DNA of 64,000 nucleotides from Sulfitobacter sp. S223. GTDB taxonomy: Bacteria; Pseudomonadota; Alphaproteobacteria; Rhodobacterales; Rhodobacteraceae. Location of the stretch: positions 310,001 to 374,000 of the forward strand of contig NZ_CP083560.1 of NCBI RefSeq assembly GCF_025143825.1. Reading direction: 5' to 3'. Below, piece after piece: positions 8,762 through 15,847 of the stretch (position 1 is its first letter; every line of letters starts with the position of its first letter). Under the pieces are notes generated by a model, which saw only the letters and a program-made list of their open reading frames with translations, was not told where the DNA came from and did not search any database. A program made the position numbers and the translations under genes.

Positions 8762-9145
8762 ATGAACATTAGTGAAATCATGCCTGAGTTTATTATCATT
8801 GAGAACGATCCGATCGTGCTCATGGATCTTCGCGACCTCATTTTACATGAGTTTGAGCGCCTAGCCTTGTGTGTCGATGCGCTAGAAGGACTGGTGGACC
8901 TTCTGAGAGAAATCGACGGCCCGGCAATCATCATCGGTTCTTGCGATCCTGCCGAGTATGTCAAAACAGTTCATGCAACAGACGCGCACAACACGTCATC
9001 TGCGGCTGTTTTGTTGTCGGAAAGCGATACGCCGAAAGACGATTTCCCGACAGGTGTTAACGTCCTTTCCTCGCCCTTCTCGTCCGATAGCTTGCTGGAC
9101 AGTATCAAGAGCGCGTTCGCGCACCTGCGTTCATCCCGGTCATAA
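8762..9145 (+). CDS. Degenerate receiver (pseudo-receiver) protein
   Basis: This 127-residue protein has the outline of a stand-alone response-regulator receiver: IIIENDPIVLMDLRDLI gives the first strand, acidic cluster (Glu14, Asp16) and first helix. The phosphorylation machinery looks eroded. At the end of strand 3 (AIIIGSCD) there is no Asp in the expected place, and the usual Lys-Pro at strand 5 reads SSPF. It may be a phosphorylation-independent binding module. It lies between the Crp/Fnr regulator and the stress response genes, and its 3' end overlaps the convergent holin-like gene by 41 bases. The receiver assignment is by fold pattern, not by a full motif set. Confidence 0.65.
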   Translation: MNISEIMPEFIIIENDPIVLMDLRDLILHEFERLALCVDALEGLVDLLREIDGPAIIIGSCDPAEYVKTVHATDAHNTSSAAVLLSESDTPKDDFPTGVNVLSSPFSSDSLLDSIKSAFAHLRSSRS

Positions 9146-9449
9146 AGGCAGCTAATAGCCCTTCAAGCGAGGCGTCAGGCGCAGCGGCGACAGGTTCAGG
9201 GCGAACAACCGGCTTCTTGCGGCGAACCGACGCCATTGCGAGGGCGATAAGTCCTATGCCGGTATAGACAGCTGCTAAGATGACAGCGGCGTTCAGTGGC
9301 GTTGTGACTGTCAGCAGGAAAAGCCAACCTGCCATCGTCCAAAACACCAGCCCCACAGACAGAGCAATAAACGCAAACAGCCCGATTGCAGCTGTTTGCG
9401 CCGATTGTTCCACCTGTACGCGTACTCTTGCTACAAGGTGGGACAGCAT
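9105..9449 (-). CDS. Phage-holin-family/YqjE-like small membrane protein
   Basis: A 114-residue protein with two adjacent membrane helices (about residues 20-45 and 50-72) and a basic, Pro/Ala-rich cytoplasmic tail, matching the holin superfamily III (YqjE-type) pattern. It starts one base after the DUF883 gene stop, so both are on one transcript. In enterobacteria the DUF883 protein YqjD and YqjE are likewise neighbours; YqjD is a stationary-phase, ribosome-associated inner-membrane protein. Lysis function is not implied. Expression from the EcfG-type promoter at 9796-9820 would make it a stress-induced envelope protein. Confidence 0.75.
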   Translation of the reverse strand: MLSHLVARVRVQVEQSAQTAAIGLFAFIALSVGLVFWTMAGWLFLLTVTTPLNAAVILAAVYTGIGLIALAMASVRRKKPVVRPEPVAAAPDASLEGLLAAFMTGMNAGARTRS

Positions 9450-9450
9450 A

Positions 9451-9759
9451 TTAGCGACGTGCCGTCAGGATGCCGACCAGAAAGCCAAGGCCCGCTGCAA
9501 GACCCAGCGATGTTGCCGGCTGCTTTTGCACAAAATCTTCGGCCTGAAGTTGAGCTTCGAGAATCTTGTCGCGACCGGCGCTGTGCAGGTCTTCAGCTGT
9601 CTTCGCCGCGGCTTTTTTGGCTTCGTTCGTCTTGGCAGCGCCAAGATCAGCCATCGTCTGGGTCAAAGTTGCCAGATCGTTTTTCAGAGTGGTGATTTGG
9701 GCGGACAGGTCTTCAACTGATACGTCGTTGCCTGTGAGGGAAAGGTTTGCTTTGGCCAT
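9451..9759 (-). CDS. DUF883 (ElaB/YqjD-like) membrane-anchored protein
   Basis: The 102-residue protein has a helical, Ala/Lys-rich body (VSVEDLSAQITTLKNDL and onward) and a C-terminal membrane helix ending in TARR, the layout of ElaB/YqjD proteins, which anchor to the inner membrane and bind ribosomes in stationary phase. ATG 9759 is set by AAGGAG a few bases upstream; a longer frame to 9825 would run through the promoter. It heads a two-gene operon with the holin-like gene. A good EcfG-type promoter lies about 40 bases upstream of the start, which fits the stress role of the family. Confidence 0.85.
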   Translation of the reverse strand: MAKANLSLTGNDVSVEDLSAQITTLKNDLATLTQTMADLGAAKTNEAKKAAAKTAEDLHSAGRDKILEAQLQAEDFVQKQPATSLGLAAGLGFLVGILTARR

Positions 9760-9795
9760 GGTGTATCTCCTTGGTGTGTTATGTTTCACTGGCCC

Positions 9796-9820
9796 AACGC
9801 GCCGCGCACACCAATGTTCC
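9796..9820 (-). promoter_or_regulatory. EcfG-type promoter of the DUF883/holin-like operon
   Basis: On the minus strand GGAAC (9820-9816), a 16-base spacer and CGTT (9799-9796) match the alphaproteobacterial EcfG consensus. Transcription would begin near 9788, leaving a leader of about 30 bases before ATG 9759. Confidence 0.75.
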
Positions 9821-9823
9821 AAC

Positions 9824-9857
9824 AAAAAAGCCCCGCCGACGATGCGGCAGGGCTTTT
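9824..9857 (-). terminator. Intrinsic terminator of phyR
   Basis: On the minus strand AGCCCTGCCG pairs with CGGCGGGGCT (one internal mismatch) around a CATCGT loop, followed by TTTTTT. It lies 20-50 bases beyond the phyR stop and just before the DUF883 promoter, insulating the two units. Confidence 0.85.
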
Positions 9858-9875
9858 GTCTGGATTCAGTTGAAA

Positions 9876-10685
9876 TCAGGCGTGAAGTGTCTCTGTAGAA
9901 GAGAAGAACATCGCTTGGCTCACTGCGGAGATAACCTGATCTTCAGTATAGGGCTTGGAGATCAGGAAGGCCGGTTCAGGCTTGTCGCCGGTCAGCAGGC
10001 GTTCCGGGAATGCGGTAATAAAGATAACCGGACGCTGGCCGAACTCGGCCAGAAGATCGTTCACCGCGTCAATCCCAGAGGAATTGTCGGCCAGCTGGAT
10101 ATCCGCAAGAATTAGGTCAGGCACATCGGCGCGACCTAGCTGGACCGCCTCATCGCGCGTCCGCGCAACGCCCGTGACGCGGTGACCCATGTCTGCGACG
10201 ATGCTTTCGATATCCATCGCAATGATAGCTTCGTCTTCGATAATCATGACGGAGCCAGTCACACTATCAGCCATCTCACGACGGGCGATTGCAACGAGCT
10301 CTTCTGCTTCGCTGGTTTCAACGCCGATGATTGTACCAATGCTTTCGTAGGAGAATCCTTCGATCGTAAACAGCAGCAAAGCTTCGCGGCTGTTGTTTGT
10401 AAGCTTGGCCAGATGGCGCTGAGCGCGCGCGCGCGCGCCAGATTCACCATCTTCAACAGGCGCGCCCGCGCTGGACCAAATTCCGTAAAGGACCCGGAAC
10501 AATCCTGTTTTCACATCAGTTCCATCCAATACAGAGCGATCTGTCAGAATGGCCTCAAGCGAAGCTGCGGCAAAGTTATCCCCGCTGGTTTGGCTACCGG
10601 TAAGAGCGCGCGCATAACGCCGCAAATAGGGGATAAACATTCCAAGCTGATCGCTGACGCTTTGGGTTGATGTTGCATCCGTCAT
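9876..10685 (-). CDS. phyR: General stress response anti-anti-sigma factor PhyR
   Basis: This 269-residue protein has the PhyR architecture: an N-terminal ECF-sigma-like domain (about 1-140, with sigma-4-like EALLLFTIEGFSYESIGTIIGV) and a C-terminal receiver (about 145-265). The receiver is intact: acidic Glu150-Asp151, phospho-acceptor Asp195 in LILADIQL, Thr in FITAFP and Lys in ISKPYT. Phosphorylated PhyR binds NepR and so frees EcfG. ATG 10685 is used; a frame extending to 10727 would run into the promoter. It is divergent from nepR-ecfG and has its own EcfG-type promoter, consistent with positive feedback. A (GC)8 tract at 10423-10438 codes for the ARARA linker between the two sigma-like subdomains. 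Confidence 0.96.
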   Translation of the reverse strand: MTDATSTQSVSDQLGMFIPYLRRYARALTGSQTSGDNFAAASLEAILTDRSVLDGTDVKTGLFRVLYGIWSSAGAPVEDGESGARARAQRHLAKLTNNSREALLLFTIEGFSYESIGTIIGVETSEAEELVAIARREMADSVTGSVMIIEDEAIIAMDIESIVADMGHRVTGVARTRDEAVQLGRADVPDLILADIQLADNSSGIDAVNDLLAEFGQRPVIFITAFPERLLTGDKPEPAFLISKPYTEDQVISAVSQAMFFSSTETLHA

Positions 10686-10713
10686 TCGTGCAGTCCTTTT
10701 TTTAATCTTTTCG

Positions 10714-10739
10714 GGAACCAAACGCACTCAACACGCGTT
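10714..10739 (+). promoter_or_regulatory. EcfG-type promoter of nepR-ecfG
   Basis: GGAAC at 10714-10718, a 17-base spacer, and CGTT at 10736-10739 form a consensus EcfG promoter pointing at nepR (start 10791). It shares its DNA with the promoter facing phyR: the two are arms of one inverted repeat. Confidence 0.85.
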
Positions 10740-10746
10740 TGGTTCC
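10721..10746 (-). promoter_or_regulatory. EcfG-type promoter of phyR, overlapping the nepR promoter
   Basis: On the minus strand GGAAC (10746-10742), a 17-base spacer and CGTT (10724-10721) match the EcfG consensus and face phyR (start 10685). The -35 of each promoter lies beside the -10 of the other, within the repeat GGAACCAAACGC / GCGTTTGGTTCC separated by nine bases. Confidence 0.85.
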
Positions 10747-10790
10747 GAAAGCAGGATGTATTTTTGAATTTTTTGTGTGATCGAGGTAAG

Positions 10791-10949
10791 ATGTCAGGAC
10801 AGAGCCACAGCAAGGAGCAGCACGGGGTAATCGATGAAAACCTACGCCGTGTTTATCAGGAAGCCGTTGATGAAGGGGTTCCGGACCGCTTCAAATCGCT
10901 ATTGGACCAACTTAAACAGCAGGATGAAGAACAGGGTAAACGCGAATGA
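10791..10949 (+). CDS. nepR: Anti-sigma factor NepR
   Basis: A 52-residue NepR: the hallmark stretch IDENLRRVYQEAVDEGVP followed by DRFKSLLDQL forms the two helices that clamp EcfG sigma domains 2 and 4. It holds EcfG inactive until phosphorylated PhyR takes it away. ATG 10791 is preferred over an upstream ATG at 10764, because GAGG is placed correctly and the 10764 start would sit inside the promoter leader. The stop overlaps the ecfG start (ATGA at 10946-10949), so translation of anti-sigma and sigma factors is coupled. Confidence 0.95.
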   Translation: MSGQSHSKEQHGVIDENLRRVYQEAVDEGVPDRFKSLLDQLKQQDEEQGKRE

Positions 10950-11503
10950 GCGGCTCTGACCCCCGTGACGAGTTGGTAGAACACCTGCCAGCAATGCGTG
11001 CGTTTGCAATATCGCTGACACGCAACGGTTCTGTCGCGGATGACATGGTTCAGGATACTCTGGTGAAAGCTTGGACAAACATCGACAAATTTCAAGTAGG
11101 CACAAATATGCGCGCTTGGCTGTTTACGATTCTGCGGAACACATATTACTCGTCCCGGCGGAAGGCTAAACGTGAAGTCTCCGACGTAGATGGCGTGTTT
11201 ACCGAAAGCTTGGCAGAAAAACCGGCACATGACGGTCACCTGCAGATGAACGACTTTAGGGTCGCCTTGGGTAAGCTCAAGGTAGAGCAGCGCGAGGCGT
11301 TGCTGTTGATCGGTGCATCGGGTTTCTCATACGAAGAAGCGGCCGAGATGTGCGGTGTCGCAGTCGGCACCATCAAAAGCCGGACCAATCGTGCGCGTGC
11401 GCAACTGGCTGAGTTGATGGGCTTGAATGAGGACGAAGCGATGGAGATGACGGACGATGCGACAATGTCCGTGCTCTCGGCTTCGAAGGTCGCAAGTTTC
11501 TAA
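10946..11503 (+). CDS. ecfG: General stress response ECF sigma factor EcfG
   Basis: The 185-residue sigma factor has region 2 (about 10-75; FAISLTRNGSVADDMVQDTLVKAW and WLFTILRN) and region 4 (about 110-165; EREALLLIG-like helix, then GFSYEEAAEMCGVAVGTIKSR, the helix-turn-helix reading the GGAAC element). Region 1 and region 3 are missing, as in all ECF factors. Its place between nepR and the HWE kinase, divergent from phyR, identifies it as the EcfG type (ECF15). Likely targets in this window are its own operon, phyR, the DUF883 pair, the 54-residue protein and the lipoprotein at 63766. Confidence 0.95.
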   Translation: MSGSDPRDELVEHLPAMRAFAISLTRNGSVADDMVQDTLVKAWTNIDKFQVGTNMRAWLFTILRNTYYSSRRKAKREVSDVDGVFTESLAEKPAHDGHLQMNDFRVALGKLKVEQREALLLIGASGFSYEEAAEMCGVAVGTIKSRTNRARAQLAELMGLNEDEAMEMTDDATMSVLSASKVASF

Positions 11504-11506
11504 ATC

Positions 11507-13228
11507 ATGACTTCTGGCTTTTTGCGCAATAGCTTCTTTGGCGGCCTGGCCTTTCGGGTTCTCCTGTTTCTATCGCTGGCTTTGCTGCCTATCGGTTTGA
11601 TTGCCGTCCAACAGACGCGTCAAATCGCAGAGCAAAGTCAGCGAACGGCAGAGCTGTCATTGCTTGCAGTGACAGATCAGGCCGCTGCCGTTGAGCGGAC
11701 TGTCCTACAAGAAGCCCTAGGTGCCGGACGTGCTCTTGCGGCTATTGTGGCGCTTGCGCGGGATGATCCGGCGCGGTGTTCGGCGTTCCTCAAAAGCTAC
11801 AAAGAGGGTACATCGCAGTATCGGCTTGTGGGGTATGTGCAGGCAGACGGTGTGATGAATTGTTCCTCAACCGGATCGCAGTACAAGCTGAACTCTAGCG
11901 CCGTTTACAAGGCGGTTATGGAGCGGAAAGAGGTAATGGTTTCCTCTGTCGCCAAAGGAGCCATATCCGGCGCTGCGGTTGTTGTCGTTACCGTGCCTCT
12001 CATCGAAGAAGGCGTTATGACCGGCTTTGTTTTCATTTCGATAGACCAGAATGTTCTTAAAGATCAGGAGCCGGAGGAGCGTGATGCTTCTCCTAAAGCG
12101 CTGCTGATATTTAATAATGTTGGCGAAATGATTGTGGCAGAGCAAGGAGCCGAAGTTGCGCAGGAGGAGTTGCCTGCAGTCTATGATCTTGAGCAATTTT
12201 CAGGCACAGGTCGGCAAGTCTTTACTGCCCAAAGCGTCGGCGGACAGCAGCGTGTTTATGCCTTGATACCCATGCTGCAAGACACGGTTTACGCCATGAG
12301 CGTCTGGCCCATTGATACACCTCTATTAAAGACAGATTTCTCGGGCCGCGTGTCCACGCTGCTGCCAATCGTCATGTGGTTGGCAAGCCTTGTTGTGGCA
12401 TTCTGGGCGTTGAATCGATTGGCGATTGGCCACATACGAAAGCTGGGCCGCCAGATGCGCCACTTTGCTTTGAACAGGACGCTGCCGCGCGTGCCGTTGG
12501 GTAACCGCGTTCCGATGGAAATTCAGGCCATGGAGGCGTCGTTCCTTGGTATGGCGAATTCTATTTTGCAGGATGAGGCGCGCCTAGAGGACAGTTTGCG
12601 CGAGAAGAATATTCTTCTCAAAGAAGTGCATCACCGCGTGAAGAACAATCTTCAGCTTATTTCATCAATCATGAATATGCAGATCCGACAGGCGCCTACG
12701 GATGCAAACCGTCGTGTCCTGCAACGCTTGCAGGACCGAATCCTAAGCCTCGCGACTGTTCACAAGAGCATGTATCAGGATAACGAAATGACCCGTGTGA
12801 ACGCGGGTGTTCTTCTGCGCGAGATTGTTGCGCAGAACCTTGCTGTGGGCATGGCGCCGCATTCCGGAATCAAGCTGGTTGAGGAATACGACGATATCAT
12901 GATTGGTCCCGATGATGCGGCGCCAATAACGCTTTTGGTGTCCGAAGCTGTGACAAACGCGCTCAAGTATGTCGCCCGCAATACGTCTGGTAAAAAACAG
13001 ATCCTCGTCAGTCTTAGATATGTCGGAGAAGAGCGGGCGTTGCTGGCTATCGAGAATACAGCCGCAGGCGACAAAGTAGAAGGCGGCACGGGCCTTGGAT
13101 CAAAGCTTATTCAGGCATTCGCGCGGCAGCTGAACGGGACGTTGAGCCTCCAAGAAGATGAGGACCTGTATCGCCTCGAGCTGGATTTCCCGGTGCCGCT
13201 GACGGACAAAATGGCCTACGATTATTAA
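11507..13228 (+). CDS. HWE/HisKA_2 sensor histidine kinase of the general stress response
   Basis: The 573-residue kinase has a first membrane helix (about 15-35), an extracytoplasmic sensor region (about 40-280) with two Cys (ARCSAF and MNCSST), a second helix (about 285-305) and a HAMP-like linker. The cytoplasmic part carries the HisKA_2 box LLKEVHHRVKNNLQLI, with the phospho-acceptor His at 376, and an ATPase domain with N-box SEAVTNALKY and glycine box GGTGLGSKLI. It begins three bases after ecfG stops, so it belongs to the same operon and very probably phosphorylates PhyR. The stimulus is unknown; the sensor region shows no domain I can name. Confidence 0.92.
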   Translation: MTSGFLRNSFFGGLAFRVLLFLSLALLPIGLIAVQQTRQIAEQSQRTAELSLLAVTDQAAAVERTVLQEALGAGRALAAIVALARDDPARCSAFLKSYKEGTSQYRLVGYVQADGVMNCSSTGSQYKLNSSAVYKAVMERKEVMVSSVAKGAISGAAVVVVTVPLIEEGVMTGFVFISIDQNVLKDQEPEERDASPKALLIFNNVGEMIVAEQGAEVAQEELPAVYDLEQFSGTGRQVFTAQSVGGQQRVYALIPMLQDTVYAMSVWPIDTPLLKTDFSGRVSTLLPIVMWLASLVVAFWALNRLAIGHIRKLGRQMRHFALNRTLPRVPLGNRVPMEIQAMEASFLGMANSILQDEARLEDSLREKNILLKEVHHRVKNNLQLISSIMNMQIRQAPTDANRRVLQRLQDRILSLATVHKSMYQDNEMTRVNAGVLLREIVAQNLAVGMAPHSGIKLVEEYDDIMIGPDDAAPITLLVSEAVTNALKYVARNTSGKKQILVSLRYVGEERALLAIENTAAGDKVEGGTGLGSKLIQAFARQLNGTLSLQEDEDLYRLELDFPVPLTDKMAYDY

Positions 13229-13312
13229 AATCTTCGCATCGCGCGGCTGTATGACAATGCATGGTGCAGCAGAATGTCGCATGATCAGATGCTATGAATC
13301 TCAAACAATTTG

Positions 13313-13337
13313 GGAACGATGCGGCTCCGGGGCTGTT
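13313..13337 (+). promoter_or_regulatory. EcfG-type promoter of the 54-residue membrane protein gene
   Basis: GGAAC at 13313-13317, a 16-base spacer and TGTT at 13334-13337 fit the EcfG consensus, with the first -10 base off the common C. The predicted start lies about 25-30 bases before ATG 13371. Confidence 0.65.
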
Positions 13338-13370
13338 CTTTTTGTGAACGCTTAGGAAAAGGAGGCGCAA

Positions 13371-13535
13371 ATGACGACTGAGATGTTTCTCGGCGGCCTC
13401 ATGATCCTGACGATGGTCGCTGGTATAGTGATTGCGATGACTTCAACGCGCAATTCTTCTGACAGCAACCGCTTTGACGAGGATAATTCCCCTCGCAATG
13501 GCCGCGACAACCAACGGCACAACGGCCAAGGTTAG
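13371..13535 (+). CDS. Small membrane protein of 54 residues, probably stress-induced
   Basis: ATG 13371 follows a strong AGGAGG seven bases upstream. The protein starts MTTEMFLGGLMILTMVAGIV, giving one membrane helix (about residues 5-23), and ends in a very polar tail rich in Asn, Asp, Arg and Ser (RNSSDSNRFDEDNSP, then GRDNQRHNGQG). It has its own EcfG-type promoter and its own terminator, which argues strongly that it is real despite its size. I do not recognise a family. Its position at the end of the stress locus suggests an envelope protein of the general stress response. Confidence 0.7.
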   Translation: MTTEMFLGGLMILTMVAGIVIAMTSTRNSSDSNRFDEDNSPRNGRDNQRHNGQG

Positions 13536-13559
13536 GTATTGTCAGTTTAGAGGTCCATA

Positions 13560-13589
13560 GGCCCTCCCAGTGCGGGAGGGCCTTTTTTC
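13560..13589 (+). terminator. Intrinsic terminator of the small stress gene
   Basis: GGCCCTCCC and GGGAGGGCC form a perfect 9-bp stem around AGTGC, followed by six T. It also lies just beyond the 3' end of the convergent XRE regulator gene. Confidence 0.88.
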
Positions 13590-13623
13590 TATCTGAATAG
13601 GCGCGGTTTTGATGGTTGCCGCG

Positions 13624-14238
13624 CTAGAACACCGGCGGCGTTAGTGCGCTTACAATTTCGCATGGCTCTGTGCCGATGTTCCTGAACCGGTGTGGCTGGC
13701 GGCTGTCGAAAATGTATCCGTCACCTTGGCCAAGCAAGGCAACACTATCGCCGACGGTCAATTCGATCTGCCCCTGAGTAATGATTCCCGCTTCCTCGCC
13801 CTCATGGGCCAGAAATTCAGGGCCTGTATCGGCGCCGGGCGGATAAGTCTCATGGAGGACTTGAAGCGTGTGTTGTCGGGAGTTGCCCAATTGCCGCAGT
13901 GACACCTGACCGGGACCAACAGGTGCGACCTGCGTCAGCTCATCGGCGCGAAAGAAAATCTTTGGGCTATCTGGTTCTTCGATCGAACCGAAAAATTCGG
14001 CCATCGATATCGGGATAGCGTCAAGCAAGCTCTTGAGTGACGCCACTGAGGGGGACGTTTTATCTGTTTCGATCAATGAGATCGTTCCGTTTGTCAGGCC
14101 CGCACGGGTGGCAAGCTCCCGCTGGGACAGACCGCGTTGCATGCGGATTTCTTTCAGTCTTTGGCCAATGTCCAAGGGGGCGTTTCCTGATGTTGTAACG
14201 GTGGTCCGCGTCGGCGGCGATTTGCCTGAAATGACCAC
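13624..14238 (-). CDS. XRE-cupin transcriptional regulator (PuuR-like)
   Basis: This 204-residue protein has an N-terminal XRE helix-turn-helix (about 22-80; GQRLKEIRMQRGLSQRELA, then AGLTNGTISLIE) and a C-terminal cupin barrel (about 125-200; EFLAHEGEEAGIITQGQIEL and DSRQPHRFRNIG). This is the PuuR layout, regulators that often sense polyamines or related metabolites through the cupin. It is divergent from the GABA aminotransferase gene across 120 bases, so it most likely controls that gene. The ligand (GABA, putrescine or another amine) is inferred from context. Confidence 0.88.
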   Translation of the reverse strand: MVISGKSPPTRTTVTTSGNAPLDIGQRLKEIRMQRGLSQRELATRAGLTNGTISLIETDKTSPSVASLKSLLDAIPISMAEFFGSIEEPDSPKIFFRADELTQVAPVGPGQVSLRQLGNSRQHTLQVLHETYPPGADTGPEFLAHEGEEAGIITQGQIELTVGDSVALLGQGDGYIFDSRQPHRFRNIGTEPCEIVSALTPPVF

Positions 14239-14269
14239 CCCTCAGCGAAAAGTACAAGTGCCCGAATTA

Positions 14270-14310
14270 TCCTGATTGACAATTAAATTAAACAGGGCAA
14301 AAGGATTTAT
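14270..14310 (+). promoter_or_regulatory. Possible promoter/operator region between the XRE regulator and gabT
   Basis: A TTGACA -35-like hexamer at 14276-14281 is followed by AT-rich repeats (ATTAAATTAAAC and later ATTAAAC). No convincing -10 hexamer is seen. It is the most AT-rich patch between the divergent regulator and aminotransferase and is the likeliest operator region. Confidence 0.3.
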
Positions 14311-14359
14311 TAAACGCGGGTCTGCCGCGTCTGGTTTTCACTCATATAGGATTATGTCC

Positions 14360-15742
14360 ATGGCCAGCACTGCAAAACGTGGCTCTGCAAAGAGCGCAAA
14401 GAAGAAGCCCCAGATCGCTATTGTCGAACCTGCGGTTCCAGTGACGTATACAAACGCCGAACTGGTGGCGCGCCGTGAAGCTGCTGTGCCACGTGGCGTT
14501 GCCTCTGCTACGCCAGTCTATGCATCCTATGCAGAAAATGCTGAGCTTTGGGATGTCGAAGGTAAGCGGTACATCGATTTCGTCGGCGGTATTGGTGTTC
14601 TTAACACGGGCCACCGTCACCCTGGCGTTATTGCTGCTGCGAAAGCGCAGGAAGATCAGTACACGCATACGTCCTTTCAGGTTGTGCCTTACGCACCCTA
14701 CGTGGAACTGGCAGAGAAACTGAACGCACTGGCCCCCGGGGATGCGCCCAAGAAAACACTGCTGGTCACAACCGGTGCAGAAGCTGTCGAGAACGCTGTG
14801 AAAATTGCGCGTGCTGCGACCGGCCGTCCCGGCGTCATCGCCTTTACCGGCGCCTATCATGGCCGCACGCTGCTGACGCTTGGCATGACCGGCAAAGTGT
14901 CCCCTTACAAAAAGGGCGTCGGACCGTTCCCTGCTGATGTTTTCCGTGCGCCGTTCCCGAATGTGCGCGACGGCATCACCGTTCAGGACGCACTGACAGG
15001 CCTTCAAAACCTCTTCCTGACCGATGCCGATCCTTCCCGCATCGCGGCGATCATCATCGAGCCGGTTCTGGGTGAAGGCGGCTACACACCAGTGCCGTTC
15101 GAAATGCTGACTGCGCTGCGTGACATTTGTGACGAGCATGGCATCATGCTGATTGCGGATGAAGTGCAGGCAGGCTTTGGCCGGACCGGCAAATGGTTCG
15201 CGATTGAGCACTCTGGCGTTGTACCCGATCTGATCACTGTAGCGAAATCAATGGCGGGTGGTTATCCGCTGGCTGGTGTGATCGGTCGTGCCGACGTGAT
15301 GGATGCGATGGATCCGGGCGGATTGGGCGGCACCTATGGTGGCAACCCTGTTGCCTGTGCCGCAGCGCTCGCCGCGATCACAGCGATTGAAGACGAAGGT
15401 CTGCTGGCCAAGTCAATCGCGATGGGTGACAAGCTCAAGGCGCGTTTCGCCGAGATTGGTGCGCGTGCTGCCCCCTACCGGATGTGGGACATTCGCGGCC
15501 TCGGCGCGATGGTCGCAGTTGAGTTCGTGACGGATTTCGAAACCATCAAATCTGACGGGGCCCTGACAAAACGTGTGATTGCACATGCTCTGGATCGTGG
15601 TCTGCTGCTGTTGAGCTGTGGCATGCATGGTAACGCCATTCGCGTGATGGTCCCGCTGACAGCCTCCGAGGAGATTGTTGACGAAGGTCTGGCGATCTTC
15701 GAAGAGGCGCTGGTTGCGGCGGTCAACGAGACAGCGCGGTAA
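14360..15742 (+). CDS. gabT: 4-aminobutyrate aminotransferase (class III PLP enzyme)
   Basis: The roughly 460-residue class III aminotransferase moves the amino group of GABA to 2-oxoglutarate, giving succinate semialdehyde and glutamate. Motifs: TTGAEAVENAVKIARAAT, FTGAYHGRTLLTL, IIEPVLGEGG, IADEVQAGFGRTG and the PLP-Lys in VAKSMAGGYPLAG. ATG 14360 has AGGA at a suitable distance; ATG 14354 is an alternative. A Lys/Ser/Ala-rich N-terminal extension of about 30 residues precedes the fold. The usual partner gabD is absent here. Related enzymes use 5-aminovalerate or taurine, but the PuuR-like neighbour fits GABA or polyamine breakdown. Confidence 0.88.
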   Translation: MASTAKRGSAKSAKKKPQIAIVEPAVPVTYTNAELVARREAAVPRGVASATPVYASYAENAELWDVEGKRYIDFVGGIGVLNTGHRHPGVIAAAKAQEDQYTHTSFQVVPYAPYVELAEKLNALAPGDAPKKTLLVTTGAEAVENAVKIARAATGRPGVIAFTGAYHGRTLLTLGMTGKVSPYKKGVGPFPADVFRAPFPNVRDGITVQDALTGLQNLFLTDADPSRIAAIIIEPVLGEGGYTPVPFEMLTALRDICDEHGIMLIADEVQAGFGRTGKWFAIEHSGVVPDLITVAKSMAGGYPLAGVIGRADVMDAMDPGGLGGTYGGNPVACAAALAAITAIEDEGLLAKSIAMGDKLKARFAEIGARAAPYRMWDIRGLGAMVAVEFVTDFETIKSDGALTKRVIAHALDRGLLLLSCGMHGNAIRVMVPLTASEEIVDEGLAIFEEALVAAVNETAR

Positions 15743-15770
15743 GCATCCACTTCACTATTGAGACTTTGGC

Positions 15771-15799
15771 GCGCGGAGGGAAACCTCCGCGCGTTTTTG
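15771..15799 (+). terminator. Intrinsic terminator of gabT
   Basis: GCGCGGAGG and CCTCCGCGC form a perfect 9-bp stem with a GAAA tetraloop, followed by GTTTTTG, 28 bases after the gabT stop. Confidence 0.9.
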
Positions 15800-15847
15800 C
15801 TTTTCGCTGGCCCGCAATTTTGGGTAAGCGTTGCGAAGGGGGATCGC

